DNA of 40,040 nt. It comes from Candidatus Melainabacteria bacterium (GTDB lineage Bacteria > Cyanobacteriota > Vampirovibrionia > Gastranaerophilales > Gastranaerophilaceae). Each line of letters opens with the position of its first letter. Within the stretch, counting starts at the first letter, position 1. Under the pieces are notes generated by a model. It was not told where the DNA came from. It saw nothing but the letters and a program-made list of their open reading frames with translations, and searched no databases. The stretch is from the NCBI GenBank assembly GCA_003258725.1, contig QHMG01000014.1, positions 1 through 40,040 on the forward strand, in the 5' to 3' direction. Position numbers and translations under genes: made by a program. Of the stretch, positions 7,595-15,264 are shown in pieces.

Positions 7595-8731
7595 ATGGCT
7601 AAAAAGAAACTCGAACAAGCGCATGAAAATTTAGAAAGATGGTTAGTTTCATACGGGGACTTTATCACACTTTTATTCGCAACTTTCGTTGTGTTATATG
7701 CTCTTTCTCAAATTGATTTAACAGAATTTGCCGCACTTGAAGATAGTATTAGAAAAGCATTTAATGCGCCAAGCATTTTGGAAGGTTCTGATTCTATTTT
7801 AGATTCTAAAGGCGCATCAATTCTAGAGGCAAGTGCTGCTGACAGTACAATTGCCCCTCTAATGCTTGAATATATTAGCCAAAAGTACGAAGACCAATCC
7901 TTTGAAGACATAAAAGATGCAATTAATCAAATGTCAAAAAATGGAGATATGGAAGGTATTGATGCCCAACTAACAGATAAAGGGTTATTGATTACAATGA
8001 AAAATGACCTTTTATTCTACTCAGGTTCAGCAACACTAACAGATAAAGCCATGAAAACTTTGGATAATGTTGGTGTTTTAATTGGTGAAAAATTCGCTTT
8101 ACACTACATTAGAGTTGAAGGTCATACTGATAACCAACCAATTAATACCTTCATGTTCCCTTCAAATTGGGAATTATCTGGCGCACGTTCATCTAGTATC
8201 ATTCGATATTTAATTACACGTTTCAAATTCATGCCAAACATCTTCACAGCAGTTGGCTATGGTGATACTCGTCCTATCGTTGACAACAAAACAGTTGAAA
8301 ACAGGAGTAAAAATAGACGTGTAGAAATACTTGTTTTGAAAAATAAATTTAAAAGTTTTGAGCATGCAACTTCATCAGTTATGAAGCAACCTAAAAAAGA
8401 ACAAGAAGCCTTCCAAACTGAACGTATGGCAACTATTCAACGTATCAAAAACGGTTCAAAAGCATTTGAAAACTTGAAAACAACAACTGTTGAAGACGAA
8501 GTTACTCAAATTGAATCCTCTAGCATCAACAATAATTTAACAGAAGCTACTAAAGAGGCTAATGATAGAAAAAAATCATTATCAATAAAAAATAAAACCA
8601 TTTATGAGCAATCATCAAACGTAACACCTAAAACAAGAAAAGATGATGACGACGCTTGGATAAATGATGCGAAACACGATAAAATTTTGCAAAAAGATAT
8701 TAATAAACAATTTGATATGGTTGGACAATAA
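7595..8731 (+). CDS. motB: Flagellar motor protein MotB with a long C-terminal tail
   Basis: A 378-residue stator subunit that anchors MotA to peptidoglycan. A single membrane helix (about 17-40) starts 'WLVSYGDFITLLFATFVVLYA'-like (shown approximately), and Asp22 is the ion-carrying aspartate. A plug/linker region follows. The OmpA/MotB peptidoglycan-binding domain (about 130-250) has 'GHTDNQPI', 'NWELSGARSSSIIRYL', 'GYGDTRP' and 'NRSKNRRVEILVL'. After it comes an unusual polar, Lys/Asn/Ser-rich tail of about 125 residues ending 'INKQFDMVGQ'. Most MotB proteins stop soon after the OmpA domain. It is 2 nt after motA and 2 nt before the next gene. Confidence 0.93.
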   Translation: MAKKKLEQAHENLERWLVSYGDFITLLFATFVVLYALSQIDLTEFAALEDSIRKAFNAPSILEGSDSILDSKGASILEASAADSTIAPLMLEYISQKYEDQSFEDIKDAINQMSKNGDMEGIDAQLTDKGLLITMKNDLLFYSGSATLTDKAMKTLDNVGVLIGEKFALHYIRVEGHTDNQPINTFMFPSNWELSGARSSSIIRYLITRFKFMPNIFTAVGYGDTRPIVDNKTVENRSKNRRVEILVLKNKFKSFEHATSSVMKQPKKEQEAFQTERMATIQRIKNGSKAFENLKTTTVEDEVTQIESSSINNNLTEATKEANDRKKSLSIKNKTIYEQSSNVTPKTRKDDDDAWINDAKHDKILQKDINKQFDMVGQ

Positions 8732-8733
8732 TT

Positions 8734-9369
8734 ATGGAATATTATATAGGAATATCAATGGCGCCAGCCTCAACAGTTGATACAGGAGTTGCTATAATGG
8801 ACTCCTTCGGCAAAATTATTCTTGTCGACAAATTGTACTCAATGAAGGATATTCAATTCTTTTTAGACAATTATTCCTCTCTAAAACAATCCCACATTTG
8901 TATTTCATTGCCTTGGGATAACTCAATGTTAGAGGGTAAATGGAGAATTTTATCAAAACCATATCAAATGGTGCAAAGCAATGAACATTTTTTAAATAGA
9001 GAAAATTGGACACAACGTTATTCAACAAGAGGTTCAGAATATTTTAGAACATTAAAGTACGAACAAGGTATTGATATAACTCGTTTTGAGCTTTATATAA
9101 CACGTCAAGACATGCATTTAAGTTCTTATTTTAAAGAACGAACTCCAGCTGATTGTAAGTTCTTGCAAAACGCTCTAAAGATTGAATATCAATTAGAAGA
9201 TATTCCACCTAATATGATGCCAATGAGCCAATTAGAGGCAATTGTTGGGGCGTTAATTATGCGTGAAAGAGCAAAGAATCCGAATAACATAAAAAAAATG
9301 TTTGATTTTTCGGGATTAGAAGTTATCAATGTCGCAAGAGCAATTAATCCTCGTATTGAAGAAGATTAA
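8734..9369 (+). CDS. Unrecognised protein in the motAB operon, possible RNase H-like fold
   Basis: A 211-residue soluble protein that I do not recognise. The N-terminus 'YYIGISMAPASTVDTGVAIMD' (given with the strand pattern beta-turn-beta) and the later 'HICISLPWDN' strand resemble the start of RNase H/actin-like or DUF429-type folds. The position where nucleases carry the first acidic residue is Ser here (IGIS). The C-terminal half has a charged helix ending 'ALIMRERAKN' and 'VARAINPRIEED'. No signal peptide or membrane helix is seen. It starts 2 nt after motB, so co-expression with the stator is very likely. The fold suggestion is weak; a flagellar role is inferred from position only. Confidence 0.6.
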   Translation: MEYYIGISMAPASTVDTGVAIMDSFGKIILVDKLYSMKDIQFFLDNYSSLKQSHICISLPWDNSMLEGKWRILSKPYQMVQSNEHFLNRENWTQRYSTRGSEYFRTLKYEQGIDITRFELYITRQDMHLSSYFKERTPADCKFLQNALKIEYQLEDIPPNMMPMSQLEAIVGALIMRERAKNPNNIKKMFDFSGLEVINVARAINPRIEED

Positions 9370-9479
9370 CATTTGTAAAATAATGTAACAAAATTTTCAT
9401 GACATTCTAAAATACTAGCAATTTTTGGGATTATTAGACTTTATATAGTTACAAGGTAGTGTGTTTAGAAAGGAAATTC

Positions 9480-10430
9480 ATGTATCCTACTATGATGAAT
9501 CCGATGATTCAGCCATATTCGATGGTTCCGATGCAACCAATGACTATTAAGATTGAAATCACACCAAATGGTATGCAACCTCAAGCACAAGTTGAGGAAG
9601 AACAAGCCAAGAAACAGGCACCAAAAGAAGACGATAAAAAGCCTTCATTTTATGATATGCCAAAAACATCTATTTATGAACCAAAACATGCAGAAGCTAA
9701 AGCTGTAGAAAAAGAAGTTGAAGATAAAAATCAAGAAACTACTATGGCTCAAGCATTAGCAGCACAAGCTATGGCAACCCAAGCTGTGGTTCAACCTGCA
9801 CCCGTAGCTCAAACAAAAGCTGCAGAAGTTGCTAAAACTGATAACAAAGAAACAAACGATACAAAACCAGCAAATAAACGTCCAGAAATTGTAAAACCTG
9901 AAAAAATGAAACCAAACATTGACTTGGACGGCTTAGTTAGTATATTAACAAGTCCAGACTATGATGAGCAAGCTGATGCAATGGAAGCAATTTCTGAAGT
10001 TGCAATGTATGCTCCAGACAAAGCAGAGGAATTGTTAGATAACAAAGTTGTTGATAACTTGCTAAACATTATGAGTAAAGATACTTCAAAGATGGAAGGT
10101 AAAGACAAGGCACTTGCAGAACGTAACAAAGAATATGCAATGTTCACAACAGCAACTCTTCAAAAATTATACGCAGACGGTGTAAAAGATTTAGCAAAAA
10201 CAACAGTTCCAGCTGATGATTTAATCGGTATGGCTGGGATTGTAAACGAATTAAAAACAAATAAGAACGCAAGCGTAAGAGAAGCCGCAGTTGCTTCAAT
10301 CGGTTATATGTCTAGACCTGAATACAAAAAAGACTTAGCACCATTGCTACAAGAAGCATCTCACGACAAAGATGCAAAAGTTAAAGCGCAAGCAGATAAA
10401 CAATTAAAATCATTAAATCTTAACGCATAA
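9480..10430 (+). CDS. Unknown protein: Met/Pro-rich N-terminus, Ala/Gln/Lys-rich linker, HEAT-like C-terminus
   Basis: A 316-residue protein with three parts. Residues 1-30 are rich in Met, Pro and aromatic residues ('MYPTMMNPMIQPYSMVPMQP'). About 30-150 is a low-complexity Ala/Gln/Lys/Glu linker. About 150-316 is all-helical with two or three HEAT/armadillo-like units ('YDEQADAMEAISEVAMYAPDKAEELL', broken here only by reading, and 'NASVREAAVASIGYMSR'). The start is the ATG at 9480, which has AGAAAGGAAA just upstream; a GTG at 9459 is less likely. It has no signal peptide. A scaffold role is an inference from HEAT repeats; the function is not known. Confidence 0.7.
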   Translation: MYPTMMNPMIQPYSMVPMQPMTIKIEITPNGMQPQAQVEEEQAKKQAPKEDDKKPSFYDMPKTSIYEPKHAEAKAVEKEVEDKNQETTMAQALAAQAMATQAVVQPAPVAQTKAAEVAKTDNKETNDTKPANKRPEIVKPEKMKPNIDLDGLVSILTSPDYDEQADAMEAISEVAMYAPDKAEELLDNKVVDNLLNIMSKDTSKMEGKDKALAERNKEYAMFTTATLQKLYADGVKDLAKTTVPADDLIGMAGIVNELKTNKNASVREAAVASIGYMSRPEYKKDLAPLLQEASHDKDAKVKAQADKQLKSLNLNA

Positions 10431-10446
10431 GATTGGTTAAATATTT

Positions 10447-10483
10447 AGAAGGCGCAGGTATGTAAGCCATACCTGCGCCTTCT
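10447..10483 (+). terminator. Strong hairpin terminator after the HEAT-like gene
   Basis: A perfect 16-bp stem (10447-10462 with 10468-10483, 5-nt loop TAAGC) lies 17 nt past the stop. Only a weak T-rich stretch (GTTTATAT) follows, so termination may be less than complete. It separates this transcript from nadK. Confidence 0.75.
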
Positions 10484-10493
10484 GTTTATATAG

Positions 10494-10522
10494 TTGTCAT
10501 AAAAGTATTTACGTTGTAAAAT
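10494..10522 (+). promoter_or_regulatory. nadK promoter, implying a leaderless transcript
   Basis: TTGTCA (10494-10499), a 17-nt spacer, then TAAAAT (10517-10522). The predicted start of transcription falls on or next to the nadK ATG at 10529, 6 nt after the -10. It lies just past the upstream terminator hairpin. Confidence 0.6.
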
Positions 10523-10528
10523 TATAAT

Positions 10529-11347
10529 ATGGAATGTGTTGATTTTTGTACTAAAAATATCGCCGTAGTCTTTAATGAGGGTGTTAAAAACCCTTACCCA
10601 GTGTTGCAAAAATTAGAACACAGCTTGATTGAAAAAGGCGCAAAACCTGAAATTTTAGAAATTAAAGAAATGAAATTCGGGTTTGATTTTGTTTTTGCAG
10701 TAGGCGGAGACGGGACTATATTACACGTTTCAAAGTTTTACGCAATGTCTAAAACTCCGGTTTTGGGGGTTAATTTAGGGCGCTTAGGTTACCTATCTCA
10801 AGTTAATGCGGATAATATTCAACTAGCAGTTGATAAAGTTTTTAATAATGCCTTTAACATAGAAAAACGCTTGATGATAAAATCCGGCGAAAAATATGCC
10901 CTTAATGACTTTGTAATAAAGGGGGCTTGCGCAACACGTTCATCACGCTTTGTTTTAAGCATCAATGACAAATTTGTATGCGACTATATAGCAGACGGCT
11001 TGATTGTCTCTACACCAACAGGCTCAACTGCTTATGGACTTTCAGCAGGTGGACCGGTAATTTATCCAATGCTTGATGCATTAGTAATCGTACCGATTTG
11101 CCCTCATACTTTAACAGCAAGACCTTTGGTTGTACCCTCTAACGAGATTATAAAAATCACCACAGCAGAGGGCGAAAGCAATGAATTTAACTTAATTACA
11201 GACGGTGCAGATTCTTGCGATGTTTCAAACGAGGTTGTAATTCAAAAAGCTGAAAACAAAGCTTATTTGGCATTGCTACAAGATGACGCATTCTATTCAG
11301 TCTTACGTGATAAACTACACTGGGGGGTATCTCCAAGAAGTCTATGA
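10529..11347 (+). CDS. nadK: NAD kinase
   Basis: A 272-residue enzyme that phosphorylates NAD to NADP. The signature GGDGT is at 59-63 with catalytic Asp61. 'LGRLGYLS' and the 'DGLIVSTPTGSTAYGLSAGGP' block (two adjoining motifs) are the NAD-binding and conserved family II regions. Length is normal. There is no Shine-Dalgarno; the ATG sits exactly 6 nt after a TAAAAT -10, so translation from a leaderless mRNA is likely. It overlaps recN by 4 nt (ATGA), as nadK-recN often does in other bacteria. Confidence 0.95.
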   Translation: MECVDFCTKNIAVVFNEGVKNPYPVLQKLEHSLIEKGAKPEILEIKEMKFGFDFVFAVGGDGTILHVSKFYAMSKTPVLGVNLGRLGYLSQVNADNIQLAVDKVFNNAFNIEKRLMIKSGEKYALNDFVIKGACATRSSRFVLSINDKFVCDYIADGLIVSTPTGSTAYGLSAGGPVIYPMLDALVIVPICPHTLTARPLVVPSNEIIKITTAEGESNEFNLITDGADSCDVSNEVVIQKAENKAYLALLQDDAFYSVLRDKLHWGVSPRSL

Positions 11348-12996
11348 TTAAATCAATTCACGTAAAAAACTATATTTTGATTGAAGATTTAACCGTCAAT
11401 TTTGACAACGGTTTAAATGTTATTACAGGTGAAACAGGCGCAGGTAAAAGTATTTTAATCAACGCTATAGATATAGCTTTTGGTGCAAAACCAGCTAAAG
11501 ATGTTGTTAAAAAAGGTGCGGAAAAAGCACTTATTGAGCTGTTTATAGAGTCAAAAAATCCAAATATAAAAACTCTGTTTGAAGAAAACGGCATTGATAC
11601 ATTAGATGAAATTATATTATCAAGAGAAATTACTTCAACATCTTCACGCACAAGGGTTAATGGAACTCTTGTTAATCAAGAATTTATCAAATCGCTAAAG
11701 GAAATGTTGATAGATATCCACTCTCAACACCAAACTTACGCATTTTTACAACCAAAATCACACATTATTCTTTTAGACAACTATGCAAAAGATTTGTACG
11801 GCGAAGAATTACAAGAGTATAAATGTCTTTATAAAGAATATCAAGGTCTGTTAAACGCTCTAGAAACAGCTCAAAATTCGGCAAATGCCACTGAATCTCA
11901 AATAGATTTTCTAAAATTTCAAATCAACGAGATTGAACAAGCTAATATAGAAGATGTAACTGAAGAAGAAACTCTTCAAAACGAATTGAGCGTACTTGAA
12001 AACTCTGAAAAATTGCAAGAGCTTACACAAACCTCTTATTGGGCTTTAAACGGTGACGAAGGCTCTTTAATTGATGCATTATTGCAAATTAAAGCCAATA
12101 TTTCAAAAGCAGTTGATATGGATAATTCACTTGAAGGCGCAGAACAATCTATTATTGAAATTTCAGAACTTACTCGAGACTTATCCTCAACTCTTAGAGA
12201 CTATTATCAGTCCGTAAACAGCGATACTGCAAGACTTAATGAAGTGCAAGAACGCTTGTACTTGTTTGATAAATTGAAACGTAAATACGGTTCAACTCTT
12301 GAAGAAGTAATTCAAACTTATGATAAATTATCTGAAGAATTGAATACAATTGAGTTTTCATCTAAAAATGTTGAAGAAATTCAAGCCAAAATTGATGAAA
12401 TTTTAATGAAATTGAATAAACTTGCTCAAGATATTTCAGCAAAACGTAAAAATTACGCACAAGTCTTGTCGTCCTTGATAGTTGATGAATTAGAAAAATT
12501 AGAGCTTGCAAAATCAAGATTTGAAATCAGAATTACACCAAAAGAACTTTCATCTGACGGCATTGATGACGTTGAATTTTATATTTCTACAAACGTATCT
12601 CAAGACCTTTCACCACTTGCAAAAACAGCATCTGGCGGTGAAATTTCAAGAGTTATGCTTGCAATCAAAACAATTTTTGCAAAATCTGACGAAATTGACA
12701 CCGTTATTTTTGATGAAATTGATACGGGAATTTCTGGCAAAGCCGCTCAAAGCGTAGCTGATGAAATATCAGAGTTAGCGAAATTTAGACAAATTATTGT
12801 AATCACTCATCAAGCTATTATTGCGGTTAAAGCGGATAAACATTTCTTAGTATCAAAAGAACAAGGCGAGGAAACTGAAGTTACAATAAAAGCGCTTAAC
12901 GAAGATGAAAAAGTTAAAGCTATTGCAAGCCTTGCGTCAGGTGACAATTCTGAATCTGCCCTAGACTTTGCAAAATCACTACTTTCTGCTAAGTAA
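11344..12996 (+). CDS. recN: DNA repair protein RecN
   Basis: A 550-residue SMC-like ATPase of double-strand break repair. Walker A GETGAGKS is at 29-36, with the flanking 'NVITGE' and 'ILINAIDIAFG'. A coiled-coil arm occupies about 150-380. The ABC signature 'TASGGEISRVMLA' lies near 428 and Walker B 'VIFDEIDTGISG' near 455-466. 'IDIHSQHQ' near residue 125 is the typical RecN motif. The length matches the family. The start codon overlaps the nadK stop (ATGA), so it is translationally coupled. No clear terminator follows. Confidence 0.96.
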   Translation: MIKSIHVKNYILIEDLTVNFDNGLNVITGETGAGKSILINAIDIAFGAKPAKDVVKKGAEKALIELFIESKNPNIKTLFEENGIDTLDEIILSREITSTSSRTRVNGTLVNQEFIKSLKEMLIDIHSQHQTYAFLQPKSHIILLDNYAKDLYGEELQEYKCLYKEYQGLLNALETAQNSANATESQIDFLKFQINEIEQANIEDVTEEETLQNELSVLENSEKLQELTQTSYWALNGDEGSLIDALLQIKANISKAVDMDNSLEGAEQSIIEISELTRDLSSTLRDYYQSVNSDTARLNEVQERLYLFDKLKRKYGSTLEEVIQTYDKLSEELNTIEFSSKNVEEIQAKIDEILMKLNKLAQDISAKRKNYAQVLSSLIVDELEKLELAKSRFEIRITPKELSSDGIDDVEFYISTNVSQDLSPLAKTASGGEISRVMLAIKTIFAKSDEIDTVIFDEIDTGISGKAAQSVADEISELAKFRQIIVITHQAIIAVKADKHFLVSKEQGEETEVTIKALNEDEKVKAIASLASGDNSESALDFAKSLLSAK

Positions 12997-13069
12997 AGAT
13001 TAAACTTTATAGGAATGTATCAGTCATCAAAAAAGGCTATTCTATAATTATAGTCTAAGTTTGGTGTCT

Positions 13070-13327
13070 ATGAAATATATTTTTATAATCGCAATAATTT
13101 GCTTAATGTTCTTTTCAATCTCGTGGTTGTTTCCGCCGGAACCTCGTTGTACAGGTGTTGTTACGGGTGGTGCTTGCTCACTAGAAGACTTGGGGTATTC
13201 TAGACCCAAAAAAATAGAAGATACAGAGTTTAATCAAGAAAAAATGTATTATAAAAACCTTTTACCACTTTCAGGTAACTCATCAAGCCTAAATTATACA
13301 ATATGTAATATTGGCAATTGTGAGTAA
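13070..13327 (+). CDS. Small secreted or membrane-anchored Cys-containing protein, unknown
   Basis: An 85-residue protein: a hydrophobic N-terminal segment (about 3-18), then 'FPPEPRCTGVVTGGACS' and a polar tail ending 'TICNIGNCE'. Outside the hydrophobic segment it has four Cys, enough for two disulfides. I do not recognise the family. The start is uncertain: the ATG at 13070 gives the cleanest signal segment, but in-frame GTG 13064 and TTG 13061 are possible, and none has a good ribosome site. A TATAAT (13043-13048) lies upstream, so it may have its own promoter. Confidence 0.55.
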   Translation: MKYIFIIAIICLMFFSISWLFPPEPRCTGVVTGGACSLEDLGYSRPKKIEDTEFNQEKMYYKNLLPLSGNSSSLNYTICNIGNCE

Positions 13328-13420
13328 ATTATTAGAGATTCTGAAACAAGTCCAGTTTAAAATTGGAACTGTGCTTAAAGCAAAATGTAATTCTAAATTT
13401 GTAACGATATATTGCAAATA
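13328..13420. other. Intergenic stretch with a decayed palindromic repeat copy
   Basis: This is the first part of the 303-nt gap before the gene at 13631. Bases 13334-13351 are identical to 20185-20202, and the match continues with one mismatch to 13355. In the second copy the sequence makes a perfect 8-bp hairpin; here the right arm has decayed. I see no gene in this stretch. Confidence 0.6.
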
Positions 13421-13449
13421 TTAACAAATGTAAAATTTTATGCTATAAT
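13421..13449 (+). promoter_or_regulatory. Near-consensus sigma-70 promoter for the 531-residue protein
   Basis: TTAACA (13421-13426), a 17-nt spacer, then TATAAT (13444-13449) preceded by TG at -15/-14 (TGCTATAAT, an extended -10). This is the best promoter match in the window. It predicts a start near 13456 and a leader of about 175 nt before the ATG at 13631. Confidence 0.75.
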
Positions 13450-13455
13450 TTTTAC

Positions 13456-13630
13456 AGAAAAGTCAATTTTTTCTAGAAAAAATCGTTTATTATAGTGTAA
13501 ACACTTAGAGGATTAATAAAATAATAAAAAAAAGAGTTTAATTCTCTAGGTACGCACTAGATATCAACATTACATGATGTTCCGATAGCATAAATTATGT
13601 AAAAAGATATCAGATTAACGGAGAAACATT
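13456..13630 (+). promoter_or_regulatory. Long 5' leader with several small palindromes
   Basis: Between the predicted transcript start and the ATG lie an 18-nt perfect palindrome (13466-13483), AGTGT/ACACT, AGAG/CTCT, AACAT/ATGTT, CATAA/TTATG, and two GATATC copies. It contains no credible reading frame. It ends with a GGAGAAA ribosome site at 13620. The structures are short and AT-rich, and no known riboswitch class is recognisable. Confidence 0.4.
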
Positions 13631-15226
13631 ATGGGTTTAGCAGCATCACAAGCAAGACTATTGTTTATCACATCACGTCAAAATGATGTGTCAGCTCAAA
13701 TGCAACGTGTATCAAATCAAAATATGATTTTGGCACGTGATGAAGACGAAGTGTCAGAAAAATATAATAGAATGCTTAGCGCTACAAAATTAGAAGTAGC
13801 TGACGGTGTAAACCTATCTTATGATGCATTAATGGGTGCTAGCGGTTACGCTAGTGGCGGAAGCATAATTTCTGATAGCGCAACAGGTGCAGTAATTTTA
13901 AGTCCTACTATTGCAGGAACATTAGGGCTTGAAAAAACTTCTGGTTCTGGAAACGATTTCTTAGCAAAATATCCAAATGTTGAAGCAATGCGAAAGGTAT
14001 TAGAGCCATCGTTAGAAGCCTCTGCATCAGCAAATGTAAATAATAATACAACAACTCCGACAGGTGAAGCTGGTGCTTGGAAACAAGAACTTGTAAACTT
14101 TACTTCTGTATATGGTTCTTATCCAAATACACAAAAGGTTACAACAGTTTCTCAATTATTGAAAAATATGAGTGGTGGCACATTCCAAGATAGCAAAATT
14201 AATGACGGTGGAGCTTGTAAAAAGAGTTACTCTGACATTTTAAACGGTTTAAACGATACAACTAACATGCGTGTTCACTTAGGTAAAGATACGGATGGTG
14301 ATGAATCTGGTCCTGTTATTGAACGTTTTACTAGTGCTGCAGAAAAAATGCGTGATGACATTTGTAATGCATTTGGCTCTAAAGGTGAAGGGTTAAAAGC
14401 AGTTCTAGATGATTATATCGCACAAATTAACAACCAAACAAAAGGTTTAGGCACAGGCGCAAACAAAGCAGGTAGCTACGACTCTAAAAACTACGGTAAT
14501 TTTAGTGAAGTTCTTATCCATGAACGAAGAGATACAGGTGGTGCCGACACTAGAGATGGTGCTCGTGTAAACTTACAATCATTATTAAGAAGAATGTTGA
14601 CGATTGCTATCAATTATGTTACTGGTAACGCCTCTGGCGGTCGTACTAGTGCGATAGCAGGTTCAGTTGACAACACTAATTCTCAAATTTCATATTATAT
14701 GAATAGCAAAGGACTATCTCGTTCTGAATGGGAAGATAAGTTGTTAGCTCTATACAATCAACAAAATTATGAATCATACACTTGGTCTTCCGCATTGAGT
14801 GCGGCAAAATCTATAAAAGGTGCCGACACTAATAATAATGCAGGTTCGACAGCTAGTGACCCAAAAACTGCATATTTTGAAAACTTATTCAATAAACTTT
14901 CTAAAAGTGGTTGGATTACTGATGCTGATGCGAATAACTCAAGTAAATTAAGTGAAAAATTAAAGAATAACACTTACTACGTAAACGGACAAACTGCGTC
15001 TAACTCTGGATTGTTTAAAGAAAAAACAGATACAGATGCAACTGCTAAAGCTGAAGCATATTGGAAAACTGAAATGAAAAAAATCCAAAGAAAAGAAAAA
15101 CAATTGGATACTCAGTTGACAAAACTCCAAACAGAATATTCATCATTAACAAATGATTTTAACTCTGTAAAATCAATACTTGATGCGAATGTTCAAAAGA
15201 GTTTCACATACTGTCAAAACGGCTAG
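13631..15226 (+). CDS. Lineage-specific protein with conserved-looking terminal helices (MGLAASQARLL type), unknown
   Basis: A 531-residue protein. The N-terminus (1-60) is an amphipathic, heptad-like helix beginning 'MGLAASQARLLFITSRQND'. The C-terminus (about 470-531) is another long helix, from 'EAYWKTEMKKIQRKEKQLD' to 'DFNSVKSILDANVQKSF', ending in a Cys-containing 'TYCQNG'. The middle is rich in Gly, Ser, Asn and Thr. There is no Sec signal peptide or membrane helix. This plan (helices at both ends, variable Ser/Asn/Gly core) resembles flagellar axial proteins or type III-exported proteins. That is an inference from architecture, not homology. I recall proteins with this N-terminus from gut Melainabacteria genomes. 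The strong promoter and GGAG ribosome site suggest high expression. The HipA-like genes follow 38 nt downstream. Confidence 0.75.
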   Translation: MGLAASQARLLFITSRQNDVSAQMQRVSNQNMILARDEDEVSEKYNRMLSATKLEVADGVNLSYDALMGASGYASGGSIISDSATGAVILSPTIAGTLGLEKTSGSGNDFLAKYPNVEAMRKVLEPSLEASASANVNNNTTTPTGEAGAWKQELVNFTSVYGSYPNTQKVTTVSQLLKNMSGGTFQDSKINDGGACKKSYSDILNGLNDTTNMRVHLGKDTDGDESGPVIERFTSAAEKMRDDICNAFGSKGEGLKAVLDDYIAQINNQTKGLGTGANKAGSYDSKNYGNFSEVLIHERRDTGGADTRDGARVNLQSLLRRMLTIAINYVTGNASGGRTSAIAGSVDNTNSQISYYMNSKGLSRSEWEDKLLALYNQQNYESYTWSSALSAAKSIKGADTNNNAGSTASDPKTAYFENLFNKLSKSGWITDADANNSSKLSEKLKNNTYYVNGQTASNSGLFKEKTDTDATAKAEAYWKTEMKKIQRKEKQLDTQLTKLQTEYSSLTNDFNSVKSILDANVQKSFTYCQNG

Positions 15227-15264
15227 TAAGTAGTTAAAGATAAATAAATTTAGAAAGTTTATAA

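Noticed and set aside
13328..13630. A hidden small gene in the 303-nt gap
   Set aside because: No frame with a start, ribosome site and reasonable length was found; the stretch is better explained as a repeat remnant, promoter and leader.
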